Program-made: the position numbers and the translations under genes
DNA from: Perlucidibaca piscinae DSM 21586
GTDB lineage: Bacteria > Pseudomonadota > Gammaproteobacteria > Pseudomonadales > Moraxellaceae
Assembly: GCF_000420045.1 (NCBI RefSeq)
Contig: NZ_ATUE01000005.1
Location: 682,001 to 746,000 of the forward strand
Reading direction: 5' to 3'
DNA length: 64,000 bases
Shown here: one piece after another, positions 18,490 to 28,255 of the stretch
Position numbering within the stretch: position 1 is the first letter of the stretch
How the letters are laid out: every line of letters begins with the position of its first letter
Notes under the pieces: generated by a model
What the model saw: the letters and a program-made list of their open reading frames with translations, nothing else
What the model was told of the DNA's origin: nothing
The model's database searches: none

Positions 18490-20961
18490 TCAGGTTGACA
18501 CCAGACTGCGCGTGAGGCGGGTGACGTGGGCGAAATACTGCAGGGCGATGCCGTCTGCCAGCTGCCAGCCGGCGTGCTGGATGTCCTGCAGCAGCGCGGC
18601 GGTGCGCGTCAGCGAGTGCTGCAGACGGGACGGATCGCCGAGGTCGCTTTCGATCACGCCCAGATCCAGCGAGTGCAGCTGGGCGCTGAGCCGCTCCAGC
18701 GGCTGGCGATCACGGCTGCCGGTGCTTTCCAGCATGCGCAGCAGCTGGCGCAGCTGGAAGCACACCGAGTGCGGATTGCCGGGGTCTAGCAGCAGAAGGT
18801 CCAGCACCGGAATCAGCTGTGGCGTCGACAGGTAGCGACTGCGGTAGGTGATGTTGCTGTCGGCGACCTCGAGCAGCCACTCCAGTCCGGCCTGGTTGGT
18901 GCAGCCCGGACTGGCAAGGGCGCCAGCGTGCAGGGCGCTCAGATGCTGCAGGCGCTCGATGCCGCGACCCAGCATGAGAAAGCGCCAGCTCTGGTCCTGG
19001 GTCATGTCGTCCAGCGCGAAGCCGGCGAGGGCGGTCAGACTCATCAGCAGGCGGTCGAGGAAGGCCAGTGCTTCGCCCGGTTCCAGGCGCTCCGGCAGCA
19101 GGCTGGCGCCTTCGCGCTCGAGCTCGACGATGGCGCTCCAGTTCTCCTGCGACAGGCGGCTGCGCACTTCCGAGGCGGCGCCGGTGAGTCCGCTCAGCGT
19201 CATCGACAAGGTCAGGCCTTCGCCATGCAGGCCGCCCAGCAGGCTGTGCTGCAGTTCGCGGTCCGCGTCGAAAAGGCCTTGCCGACGACCATGCTGCAGG
19301 GCCAGCAGCAAGCCGGTGGCGCGGTCCGGATCGGCCTCGAGATGGCGATCGAGCGCGGAGCGTATCAGGCGCGCCTGGTTGTCGGCACGTTCGGCATAGC
19401 GACCCAGCCAGAACATGTTCTCGGCCACCCGGGACGGCAGGAAGGGATCGTGACGCAGGAGGTCGCGCACGCCGAGCGAGCGGCTGCGCGGGATGTCGCT
19501 GCGCTGGCTGTGGCTGAAGCAGACCCAGGTGTCCTTGCTGGTACCACCGCGCTGCATGGACACCACGCGATCGTCCGGGCTGCCGGCGACGCGGGTCAGG
19601 CCGCCCGGCATGACGGCATAGCCCTGCTCGCTGGCGACGGCATAGACGCGCATGCCGGTGGCGTGGTTGATGAAGCGTCCCTGGTCCGGATGCCAGACCG
19701 GCGTATCGGCCAGCTGCATGCGCTCCTGGGCCAGATAGGCATAGGGGCGCTGGCGGATGCGTTCGCGCAGGCGCTCCAGTTCGGCGGCGGAAAGATCGGG
19801 TCCGAATACCGGCTCGAAACGCTGGGACGGAAACGCGGGCTTGATCACCAGCTCGGACAGACGCTTGAGGGCGGCCTCCATCACGGGCGGCTCGCCGCAC
19901 CACCAGGTCGCCAGCGAGGGCAGCTGCAGCGGTTCGTCGAGCAGCCGTTCGCAGGCGCGCGGCAGGAAGCCGAGCAGTCCCGGTGATTCCAGCACGCCGC
20001 TGCCGAGCGCGTTGGCGACCAGCACCTTGCCGGCGCGCACCACCGAGAGCAGGCCGGGCACGCCCAGGGCCGAGTCGCTGCGCAACTCCAGCGGGTCGCA
20101 ATAGTCATCGTCGAGGCGGCGCAGGATGGCATGCACCCGCTTCAGGCCCTGCAAGGTCTTCAGGTAGACGTGAGGCTGGCGCACGCTGAGGTCATGGCCC
20201 TCGACCAGCGGGATGCCGAGATGGCGCGCCAGATAGACGTGCTCGAAATAGGTCTCGTTGTAGCGGCCCGGCGTGAGCAGCACGATCAGTGGCGTATCGC
20301 CGTCACTGGGGGCATCCCGGCGCAGGGTCTCGAGCAGGGTCTGGAAGGTGCCGGTCAGTGACTGCACGCCCAGCTCGCGGAACAGCGCGGGAAACGCGCG
20401 CGCCACCACCTGGCGGTTTTCCAGGGCGTAGCCGGCTCCGGATGGCGCCTGGGTACGGTCGGTCATCACCCACCAGCGGCCGTCCGCGGCGCGCGCCAGG
20501 TCGACGCCATAGACCTGCAGCCAGCGTCCGCCGGCGGGCTTGGTGCCGACGCAGGGCCAGAGAAAGTTGTTGTGTCCGTAGACCAGTTCGGCGGGCAGCA
20601 GACCCTCGTGCAGCAGGCGTTGCTCGCCATAGAGGTCGGCCAGCACGCGATCCAGCAGGCGCGCGCGTTGCGCCACGCCGGCTGCGATCTGCTGCCATTC
20701 GGCGGCGGGCACGATGTTGGGCACGGCACCGACGCGCCAGCTGCGATCGGGGCCCTGGCTGTCACCGTAGATGTTGTAGGTGATGCCGTTTTCGCGCACC
20801 TGGCGACTGACCAGGTCAGCGCGCAGCTGCATCTGCTCCCGGTCCAGGCTGCCCAGCGTGGCGGCAAAGGCCTGCCAGTGCGGCCTCACCGTGCCGTCCG
20901 CCGTGAAGATCTCGTGATAGCGATCCGCACGCGGTCGCAGGCTGGCTAGCAGATCGGTCAT
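18490..20961 (-). CDS. Circularly permuted ATP-grasp fused to alpha-E domain (operon gene 2)
   Basis: 823-residue fusion. Residues 1 to about 485 are a circularly permuted ATP-grasp (DUF404/DUF407 type): ENGITYNIYGDSQGPDRSWR, AVPNIVPAAEWQQIAAGVAQR, DLYGEQRLL, VYGVDLARAADGRWWVMTDR, then LTPGRYNETYFEHVYLARHL. From about residue 505 the alpha-E helical domain (DUF403) begins with SRVAENMFWLGRYAERADN. In many genomes these two domains are separate genes. ATP-grasp enzymes form carboxylate-amine bonds, so a peptide-like ligation is expected; neither product nor acceptor is known. Flanked 43 bp upstream and 0 bp downstream by the two transglutaminase genes. Confidence 0.87.
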   Translation of the reverse strand: MTDLLASLRPRADRYHEIFTADGTVRPHWQAFAATLGSLDREQMQLRADLVSRQVRENGITYNIYGDSQGPDRSWRVGAVPNIVPAAEWQQIAAGVAQRARLLDRVLADLYGEQRLLHEGLLPAELVYGHNNFLWPCVGTKPAGGRWLQVYGVDLARAADGRWWVMTDRTQAPSGAGYALENRQVVARAFPALFRELGVQSLTGTFQTLLETLRRDAPSDGDTPLIVLLTPGRYNETYFEHVYLARHLGIPLVEGHDLSVRQPHVYLKTLQGLKRVHAILRRLDDDYCDPLELRSDSALGVPGLLSVVRAGKVLVANALGSGVLESPGLLGFLPRACERLLDEPLQLPSLATWWCGEPPVMEAALKRLSELVIKPAFPSQRFEPVFGPDLSAAELERLRERIRQRPYAYLAQERMQLADTPVWHPDQGRFINHATGMRVYAVASEQGYAVMPGGLTRVAGSPDDRVVSMQRGGTSKDTWVCFSHSQRSDIPRSRSLGVRDLLRHDPFLPSRVAENMFWLGRYAERADNQARLIRSALDRHLEADPDRATGLLLALQHGRRQGLFDADRELQHSLLGGLHGEGLTLSMTLSGLTGAASEVRSRLSQENWSAIVELEREGASLLPERLEPGEALAFLDRLLMSLTALAGFALDDMTQDQSWRFLMLGRGIERLQHLSALHAGALASPGCTNQAGLEWLLEVADSNITYRSRYLSTPQLIPVLDLLLLDPGNPHSVCFQLRQLLRMLESTGSRDRQPLERLSAQLHSLDLGVIESDLGDPSRLQHSLTRTAALLQDIQHAGWQLADGIALQYFAHVTRLTRSLVST

Positions 20962-21004
20962 GACATCCTGGGGGCTGGTTTGGCCGAACCGGCATGGGTA
21001 GGCA

Positions 21005-24000
21005 TCAGACTCTGCGCAAATCTAGCACGAAGGGATGCTCCAGGTTGACCGGTGCCGGTGACGGCTGCATCCGGCCCGGGCTGTGGCCCATGCGGAAGAA
21101 GCGTGCGCGGCGTCGGCTCTCGGCCTCCGACGCGTTCACCGGATGGCTGTCGAAGCTGCGGCCGCCGGGGTGCATGACATGGTGCTGGAAGCCGCCCAGC
21201 GCACGCTGCGACCAGGTGTCGACAAGGTCGAAGATGAGCGGGGCATGCACGCCGATGGTCGGGTGCAGGCAGGACGGCGGCTGCCAGGCCCGGTAGCGCA
21301 CGCCGGCGACAAACTCGCCGACCTGCCCGGTCGGTTGCAGCGGCACGGGCACGCCGTTGCAGGTCAGCACGTAGCGATCCGGGGCCATGCCGGTGGCTTT
21401 CACCTGCAGACGTTCGACGGACGAGTCGACGTAGCGCACGCTGCCGCCGCCGGCGCTTTCCTCGCCCATGACATGCCAGGGCTCCAGGGCGTGGCGCAGC
21501 TCCACCGTCATGCCCTGCACGGCAAGGTCGCCGAGGCGCGGAAAGCGGAATTCGAGGTGGGCATCGAACCAGTCAGCCTGGAAGTCGTAACCGCTTTCCT
21601 GCATGTCGCGGATGACGTCATTGAAGTCCTGCTGCACGAAGTGCGGCAGCATGAAGCGGTCATGCAGTTCGCTACCCCAGCGCGTCAGTCGCGCCGGGGC
21701 ATAGGGTTTCTGCCAGAAACGCGCGACCAGTCCGCGCAGCAGCAGCTGCTGCGCCAGCGACATCTGCGCGTGCGGTGGCATCTCGAAGGCGCGCAGTTCG
21801 AGCAGGCCGAGGCGGCCGCCGGGGCCATCCGGCGAATACAGCTTGTCGATGCAGAACTCGGCGCGATGGGTGTTGCCGGTGACATCCACCAGCAGGTTGC
21901 GCAGCAGGCGATCGACCAGCCAGGGCGGGCAGCTCTCGCCGGCAGCCGGGAATTGCCGGAATGCGGTCTCCAGCTCGTAGAGCGCATCGTTGCGCGCCTC
22001 GTCCACGCGTGGTGCCTGCGAGGTCGGTCCGATGAACAGGCCCGAGAACAGATAGGACAGGGACGGATGGTTGTGCCAGTAGCTGATCAGGCTGCGCAGC
22101 AGATCGGGACGGCGCAGGAAGGGCGAGTCGGCCGGCGTGGCGCCGCCAAGCACGAAGTGGTTGCCGCCGCCGGTGCCGGTGTGACGCCCGTCGACCATGA
22201 ACTTCTCCGTGCTCAGGCGCGTCTCGCGTGCCGACTCGTACAGATGCGTGGTGCGTTCGACCAGCTCCTGCCATGACCCTGCCGGGTGAATGTTGACCTC
22301 GATCACGCCCGGATCGGGAGTCACGCTGAACTTTTCCAGGCGTGCATCACGTGGTGGCTCGTAGCCCTCCAGGATGACCGGGTGCTGCAGCTGTGCGGCC
22401 GTGGCCTCGATGGCGGCCACCAGTTCCAGGTAGTCATCAAGCTCGGCCAGCGGCGGCATGAACAGATACAGGCGCCCGTCGCGTGGCTCGGCACAGAGGC
22501 TGGTGCGGGTGATCCCCGGGGCCGATGTGCCTCGGGCCGGTGGGTGTGCCTCGTGTACGGCCATGCTGACCTGACGCGTGCGGTAGGCGCTGGCGGTCTG
22601 TCGCAGCGGCTCGCTGATCCGGCGGCGCAGATCGTCGGCATCCGCCAGAGGCGGTCCCTGCCGACTCGGGTCGGGCTGATGGATGTAGGGGTAGTCACTG
22701 CGGCTGACCCATGGCAGCGAGTCCAGCGGCAGACGGTAGCCCAGGGGCGAGTCGCCAGGCACCAGATGGCAGTGTTCGCTGCGCAGGAACCACGATCCGG
22801 TCTGCCAGGCGCGGCCGTCCGGGGTGCGTGCCAGCGGCAGCACATGACCGACCACGTGCCCGAGACCCTGGCTGAACACGCGCGCCAGCCGGTCACGCTC
22901 CAGCGGGTCGTCGAGGCGGGCATCCGTCGGGTCCACGTTGGCCGGCAGACGACGCTCGCGCCAGAGGTGGTAGAGGGTGTCTTCGTAGGCCGGGAATATG
23001 CTGTCGCCGCTCAGCCCCAGGCGCCGGCTGACCTCATGCAGGAACTCGGCGGCGAGTCCGGCATCGGCGCCGTACTGGCTGTGCTCGTCGGCCTGCAGCG
23101 AGGCATCCAGCCAGATCGGCTGGCCATCCTTGCGCCAGTAGCAGTTCAGCGCCCAGCGTGGCAGCTGCTCACCGGGATACCACTTGCCCTGGCCGAAGTG
23201 CACCAGGCCCTGCGGGGCGTAATGCCGGCGCAGGCGGTGAAACAGCTCGGCGGCACGCAGACGCTTGGTCGGGCCCAGGGCGGCGGTGTTCCATTCCTCG
23301 CCATCGGGGTCATCGACGGCCACGAAGGTGGGCTCGCCGCCCATGGTCAGGCGCACGTCCATGCCCTGCAGATCGGTGTCGATGGCGTTGCCCAGGGCCT
23401 CGATCGCCTGCCATTGCTCGGGGGTGCACGGGCGGGTGACGCGGGGTGCCTGCTGCAGCCGGCTCAGCGACATCTCATGCTCGAACACGCATTCGCAGGC
23501 ATCGAGGCCGCCGCTGATGGGTGCGGCAGACGATGGCTCGGGGCTGCAGGCCAGCGGCAGGTGGCCTTCACCGGCAAACAGGCCCGAGGTCGGGTCGAGG
23601 CCGACCCAGCCCGCACCCGGCAGGTAGACCTCGCACCAGGCATGCAGATCGGTGAAGTCGGCAGTCGGACCGGAGGGGCCGTCCAGTGCCTTGACGTCGG
23701 CGGTGAGCTGGATCAGGTAGCCGGACACGAAGCGTGCCGCGAGGCCAAGGTGACGCAGCACCTGCACCATCAGCCAGGCCGAGTCGCGGCAGGAGCCGGA
23801 GCCGGAGGTCAGGGTTTCCTCCGGCGTCTGCACACCCGGCTCCATACGGATCAGGTATTTCACATCCTGATAGATGCGCTGGTTGATCTCGACCAGAAAG
23901 TCGATGGTGCTGCGCGGTGTCTCCGGCACGGCCAGGATGTAGCGCGACAGTGCAGGTGTCAGCGGCTGTGCCACGCAATAGGGCGCCAGCTCACGCTGCA

Positions 24001-24331
24001 GCGCCTCGTCGTCATAGTCGAAGGGCCATTGCTGGGCCTGCGGTTCGAGAAAGAAGTCGAAGGGGTTGATGACGGTCATTTCCGCCACCACATCGACCTC
24101 GACGCGAAACTCCCGGGTCTTTTCCGGGAACACCAGGCGCGCCAGGTAGTTGGCCTGCGGGTCCTGCTGCCAGTTGATGAAGTGCTCGGCCGGTGTCACG
24201 CGCAGGCTGTAGGAGAGGATGCGGGTGCGGCAATGCGGCGCCGGGCGCAGGCGTATGGTCTGCGGACCGAGCTGGACAGGGCGGTCGTAGCGGTAGTGCG
24301 TGACATGATTCAGCGCGACATGGATCGACAC
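21005..24331 (-). CDS. Transglutaminase / DUF2126 amidoligase fusion (operon gene 1)
   Basis: 1108 residues from a GTG at 24331 (AGAGG 9 bases upstream); a longer in-frame start at 24388 is less consistent with the family N terminus SIHVALNHVTHYRYDRPVQL. An N-terminal beta domain is followed by a transglutaminase core (SGSCRDSAWLMVQVLRHLG, DLHAWCEVYLPGAGWVGLDP) to about residue 290. About residues 330-1100 form DUF2126, annotated as a putative amidoligase, with GGEPTFVAVDDPDGEEWN, HFGQGKWYPGEQLPRWAL, VEVNIHPAGSWQEL, and the GGGNHFVLGGATPADSPFLR segment. It is the first gene of the operon and by domain content encodes both bond-cleaving and bond-making potential. Confidence 0.87.
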   Translation of the reverse strand: MSIHVALNHVTHYRYDRPVQLGPQTIRLRPAPHCRTRILSYSLRVTPAEHFINWQQDPQANYLARLVFPEKTREFRVEVDVVAEMTVINPFDFFLEPQAQQWPFDYDDEALQRELAPYCVAQPLTPALSRYILAVPETPRSTIDFLVEINQRIYQDVKYLIRMEPGVQTPEETLTSGSGSCRDSAWLMVQVLRHLGLAARFVSGYLIQLTADVKALDGPSGPTADFTDLHAWCEVYLPGAGWVGLDPTSGLFAGEGHLPLACSPEPSSAAPISGGLDACECVFEHEMSLSRLQQAPRVTRPCTPEQWQAIEALGNAIDTDLQGMDVRLTMGGEPTFVAVDDPDGEEWNTAALGPTKRLRAAELFHRLRRHYAPQGLVHFGQGKWYPGEQLPRWALNCYWRKDGQPIWLDASLQADEHSQYGADAGLAAEFLHEVSRRLGLSGDSIFPAYEDTLYHLWRERRLPANVDPTDARLDDPLERDRLARVFSQGLGHVVGHVLPLARTPDGRAWQTGSWFLRSEHCHLVPGDSPLGYRLPLDSLPWVSRSDYPYIHQPDPSRQGPPLADADDLRRRISEPLRQTASAYRTRQVSMAVHEAHPPARGTSAPGITRTSLCAEPRDGRLYLFMPPLAELDDYLELVAAIEATAAQLQHPVILEGYEPPRDARLEKFSVTPDPGVIEVNIHPAGSWQELVERTTHLYESARETRLSTEKFMVDGRHTGTGGGNHFVLGGATPADSPFLRRPDLLRSLISYWHNHPSLSYLFSGLFIGPTSQAPRVDEARNDALYELETAFRQFPAAGESCPPWLVDRLLRNLLVDVTGNTHRAEFCIDKLYSPDGPGGRLGLLELRAFEMPPHAQMSLAQQLLLRGLVARFWQKPYAPARLTRWGSELHDRFMLPHFVQQDFNDVIRDMQESGYDFQADWFDAHLEFRFPRLGDLAVQGMTVELRHALEPWHVMGEESAGGGSVRYVDSSVERLQVKATGMAPDRYVLTCNGVPVPLQPTGQVGEFVAGVRYRAWQPPSCLHPTIGVHAPLIFDLVDTWSQRALGGFQHHVMHPGGRSFDSHPVNASEAESRRRARFFRMGHSPGRMQPSPAPVNLEHPFVLDLRRV

Positions 24332-24374
24332 GATGCAGGACCTCTGTACAGAGAGTACCCGTCCACGAAGCAAG

Positions 24375-24402
24375 GCCCGTGCCAGCATGTGCCGGCACGG
24401 GC
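24375..24402 (-). terminator. Hairpin after the phosphate transporter gene
   Basis: GCCCGTGCC (24375-24383) and GGCACGGGC (24394-24402) form a 9-bp GC-rich stem with a 10-base loop just 3' of the pit stop codon (minus strand). The following minus-strand bases (CTTGCTTC) are only weakly T-rich, so termination would be modest. It would separate pit transcription from the transglutaminase operon. Confidence 0.4.
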
Positions 24403-24415
24403 GGGCGGCAGCTGG

Positions 24416-25972
24416 TCAGGCTACCATGCCACGGATCATGAAAAAGATCAGGGCGGCCATCACGGCCGTTGCCGGCACCGTGATGACCCAGGCGGCGGCG
24501 ATGCGCATCAGCTGCGAGCGCTTGACCAGCTCATGACGGTAGACCTTGCGCAGGCCCTTGCGCTCCAGCTTGGAGAAGTGCGCAGGGTCCTGGTCGATCT
24601 TGGCGCGGGCCTTGAGGTCGCGCAGCATGGCGTCCTTGGTGGCGATGTCGGCGCGGGCAAAGCGCGAGATGAACGCCTCAATGGCCTCCTGGTCGCCCTC
24701 GGGGTGGTGCGCCTTGATCTCGGCCATCATGCGGTCGTAATTCTTTTTCAGGTACTCGCGCAGGAAACCGACACCGAACACGCCACCCACGGCGATGTGC
24801 GTGGAGCTGACCGGCATGCCCATCTGGCTGGCGATGATGACCGTGATGGTGGCCGACATCGCGATGCAGTAGGCGCGCATCTGGTCGAGCTCGGTGATTT
24901 CGGTGCCGATGGTCCTGATCACCTTGGGACCGTAGAGCGCGAGACCGAGGGCGATGCCGAGGGCGCCGATGAGCATGACCCAGAGCGGAATCGGCGCATC
25001 GGCATGCACGCTGCCGGCGCCGGTGGTGTAGACATCGACGATGGCCGCCAGCGGGCCGATGGCGTTGGCCACGTCATTGGAGCCATGGGCAAAGCTGAGC
25101 AGGGCGGCCGCGAAGATCAGCGGGATGGTGAACAGGCTGTTCACGCCCTGCTTGCCTTCCGCGAGGACACGATCCGGCTGGGCCAGGCGCCAGCGCAGGA
25201 AGAAGAACACCGCGACAGCCATGGCCAGGCCATAGAGCGAGGCGTCCATGACCGACACCTTCATGATCTTGCCGAGGCCCTTGAGCAGCAGGTAGGTGGT
25301 GAAGGTCCAGGCCATCAGCGCGACCAGCCAGGGCACCACGCGGCGGGCGGCGCCAATCATGTCGGTCTGGTAGGTGATGCTGCGCTTGATCAGGTAGAGA
25401 AAGCCGGCGGCAACGATGCCGCCCATGACCGGGGAAATGACCCAGCTCATGGCGATCTCGCCCATCTTGCCCCAGTTCACGATCTCCGTGCCGCTGGCGG
25501 CGATGCCGGCACCCAGCACGGCGCCGACGATGGAGTGCGTTGTCGATACCGGGGCGCCGGTGGCGGTGGCGATGTTGAGCCAGAGCGCACCCGCCATCAG
25601 GGCGGCCATCATGATCCAGACGAAGGTGTCGGTGTCGGGAATCAGGGCCGGGTTGATGATGCCGCTGCGGATGGTGCCGACCACCTCGCCACCGGCGATG
25701 ATGGCGCCGGCTGCCTCGAAGATGGCAGCGATGACCAGGGCGCTGCCCAGCGTGAGGGCGCGCGAGCCGACCGCCGGGCCGACGTTGTTGGCGACATCGT
25801 TGGCGCCGATGTTCATGGCCATGTAACCGCCAACCATGGCGGCAATCACCAGCGTGATGCTGACTTCGCCACCGGACTGGCTGGCGGTGTAGAGCATGAT
25901 GCCGAGAATGAAGATCAGGCCGAGACCGAAGCGCACCTGCTCGATGCGGCTTTTTTCCATGGCCTTTTCCAT
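24416..25972 (-). CDS. pit: PiT-family inorganic phosphate transporter
   Basis: About 518-residue inner-membrane phosphate permease driven by proton or cation symport. The duplicated PiT signatures are clear: MNIGANDVANNVGPAVGSRA with ATGAPVSTTHSIVGAVLGAG in the first half, and FAHGSNDVANAIGPLAAIVD with ASQMGMPVSSTHIAVGGVFG in the second. About 10-12 membrane segments are separated by a cytoplasmic loop, and a charged stretch follows the second repeat. Start is uncertain: ATG at 25972 or 25960 (MEKSRIEQ). Three phased Pho half-sites lie 37-65 bp upstream, so phosphate-starvation control by PhoB is likely. No phoU-like gene is adjacent. Confidence 0.92.
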   Translation of the reverse strand: MEKAMEKSRIEQVRFGLGLIFILGIMLYTASQSGGEVSITLVIAAMVGGYMAMNIGANDVANNVGPAVGSRALTLGSALVIAAIFEAAGAIIAGGEVVGTIRSGIINPALIPDTDTFVWIMMAALMAGALWLNIATATGAPVSTTHSIVGAVLGAGIAASGTEIVNWGKMGEIAMSWVISPVMGGIVAAGFLYLIKRSITYQTDMIGAARRVVPWLVALMAWTFTTYLLLKGLGKIMKVSVMDASLYGLAMAVAVFFFLRWRLAQPDRVLAEGKQGVNSLFTIPLIFAAALLSFAHGSNDVANAIGPLAAIVDVYTTGAGSVHADAPIPLWVMLIGALGIALGLALYGPKVIRTIGTEITELDQMRAYCIAMSATITVIIASQMGMPVSSTHIAVGGVFGVGFLREYLKKNYDRMMAEIKAHHPEGDQEAIEAFISRFARADIATKDAMLRDLKARAKIDQDPAHFSKLERKGLRKVYRHELVKRSQLMRIAAAWVITVPATAVMAALIFFMIRGMVA

Positions 25973-26008
25973 GTGCTTGATGTGCTTGTGTTCCACGCTG
26001 AGACTCAC

Positions 26009-26037
26009 ATGACAGAAAAGTGGCAGTATTATGACAG
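26009..26037 (-). promoter_or_regulatory. Pho box (three phased PhoB half-sites)
   Basis: On the minus strand three 7-base direct repeats CTGTCAT, CTGCCAC and CTGTCAT occupy 26037-26031, 26026-26020 and 26015-26009, each separated by a 4-base A/T spacer (exact 11-bp period). This matches the PhoB consensus (CTGTCAT repeats at 11 bp). The array lies immediately upstream of the phosphate transporter gene, where it would take the place of a -35 element. Confidence 0.87.
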
Positions 26038-26116
26038 ACGTCGCCCGCTTTTCTGACACTTGTCGTCCGGTCTTCAACCCGCTACAAACCTGACTCCCGT
26101 CCGATGAGCCGCGACC

Positions 26117-26998
<882 letters not shown>

Positions 26999-27091
26999 AA
27001 GACGTTGGCGCCCGTCCTCCATGGTGGCAAGGTGATTTCGCGGTACCCCCGAAATCAGGAAGCCCGTCAGGGCAACAGAGGATGCGGACTC

Positions 27092-27397
27092 ATGAAGATC
27101 GATATCAAGACCCTTTCGCTCGCTGTCGTGGTGGGCAGCATCGCGCTGACCGGTTGCTCCAAGAAGGAAGCCGAGCAGATGACTGATGATGCCGCTGCTT
27201 CCATGGAGCAGGCCGGTGAGGCCGTGGGCGATGCCGCCGAAGCCACCGGTGATGCCGCCTCCAGCGCCGCCCATTCGGTCGGCGAAGCGGCCGGCAATGC
27301 CGTCCAGGCGGGTGAGGAGGCGGCTGCTGGCGTCAAGGCTGCCGGCGACGAGATGGTGGATGATGCCAAGGCCGGCTACGAGGCCGGCAAGCAGTAA
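27092..27397 (+). CDS. Small Ala/Glu-rich lipoprotein
   Basis: 101 residues starting at the ATG at 27092 behind AGAGGA. Signal sequence LAVVVGSIALTGC with a lipobox cysteine at about residue 22. The mature part is a repetitive acidic, alanine-rich helix (GEAVGDAAEATGDAASSAAH and similar) that could form a coiled coil or amphipathic helix. Resembles small entericidin-like or LEA-like lipoproteins by composition only. A strong terminator follows 20 bp after the stop. Confidence 0.75.
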   Translation: MKIDIKTLSLAVVVGSIALTGCSKKEAEQMTDDAAASMEQAGEAVGDAAEATGDAASSAAHSVGEAAGNAVQAGEEAAAGVKAAGDEMVDDAKAGYEAGKQ

Positions 27398-27417
27398 GCA
27401 GACGGGTTGTGTGGGCG

Positions 27418-27446
27418 AAAGGCCGGCAGGAGACTGCCGGCCTTTT
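27418..27446 (+). terminator. Rho-independent terminator of the lipoprotein gene
   Basis: GGCCGGCAG (27421-27429), loop GAGA, CTGCCGGCC (27434-27442), then TTTT. AAA before the stem also pairs with the trailing T residues, extending it to 12 bp. Well placed downstream of the small lipoprotein gene. Confidence 0.88.
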
Positions 27447-27592
27447 CGTTGCTGGCGGACATTCGCCGGTGAACTTGATCTGGCGCAAGTTCCGGCACGC
27501 GGCCTCGGCGCGCCGGCGCGCGGCAGCGGGTAGGCTGATCGTCAGTGGCCGTGCTGACGGCCTCGCACATCACTTGCCTGCGGAGCCTGCAC

Positions 27593-28204
27593 ATGAGCAT
27601 GCCTGTTTCTTTCGTCCCGTCCGTTCTCGCCCTGGCCCTGGGGCTGAGCCTCGCTTCTGTCGCCCAAGCAGCACCTGCCTCGCCCTGGCTGGTTCGTCTG
27701 GGTGTCAGTGACGTGGCACCGGACAGTGATCACAGCCGAACCCTGGCGGGAGATGTCGATGTCGAGCATGGGCTGGGCATGAGCTTCAACGTGGCGTATT
27801 TCATCACGCCGCAGATTGCCGTCGATGTGCTGGCAGCGGCGCCCTTCAAGCAGGATGTCGCCATCAACGGCAGCGAGGTGGCATCGGTGAAGCATCTGCC
27901 GCCGGTGCTGTCACTGCAGTACCACTTCGCCCCGGAGGCCGCGATTCGCCCCTATGTCGGGGCAGGGGTCAACTACACCCTGTTCATGGATGAGCAGATT
28001 CGTGGCGCCGACCTGACGCTGAAGAACTCGGCCGGCCTGGCGGGACAGGTTGGCGTGGACATCCCGGTGACACCACGCATCAGCCTCGGGGCCGACATCC
28101 GTTACATCGACATCGACAGCGAGGCACGGGTCAATGGCGCGCGCATCGGCACGCTGCACATCGATCCCCTGGTGTGCACGCTGAACGTCGGCTACCACTT
28201 CTGA
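27593..28204 (+). CDS. OmpW-family outer membrane protein
   Basis: 203-residue beta-barrel. Signal peptide of about 25 residues ending AQA, then the OmpW pattern: WLVRLGVSDVAPDSD, GLGMSFNVAYFITPQIAVDV, LPPVLSLQYHF, IRPYVGAGVNYTLF, and a terminal aromatic strand VCTLNVGYHF ending in Phe. OmpW proteins form narrow eight-stranded barrels with a hydrophobic channel. GGAG lies 7 bases before the ATG at 27593. Converges on rhlE; a short palindrome (28242-28255) sits between the genes. Confidence 0.9.
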   Translation: MSMPVSFVPSVLALALGLSLASVAQAAPASPWLVRLGVSDVAPDSDHSRTLAGDVDVEHGLGMSFNVAYFITPQIAVDVLAAAPFKQDVAINGSEVASVKHLPPVLSLQYHFAPEAAIRPYVGAGVNYTLFMDEQIRGADLTLKNSAGLAGQVGVDIPVTPRISLGADIRYIDIDSEARVNGARIGTLHIDPLVCTLNVGYHF

Positions 28205-28255
28205 GCCAGCGCCAGCAGTCCGGGTCCGGGCTGGTTCCAGGGCCCTGATCAGGGC

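Noticed and set aside
22286..26056. Very long plus-strand open frame (about 1250 codons) opposite the transglutaminase/DUF2126 and pit genes
   Set aside because: It crosses two real genes and their spacer on the other strand and shows no recognisable motif; a high-GC codon-bias artefact.
28242..28255. Palindrome GCCCTGATCAGGGC between the OmpW-like gene and rhlE
   Set aside because: Only 5 bp of stem around a 4-base loop, no T tract; too weak to call a terminator.
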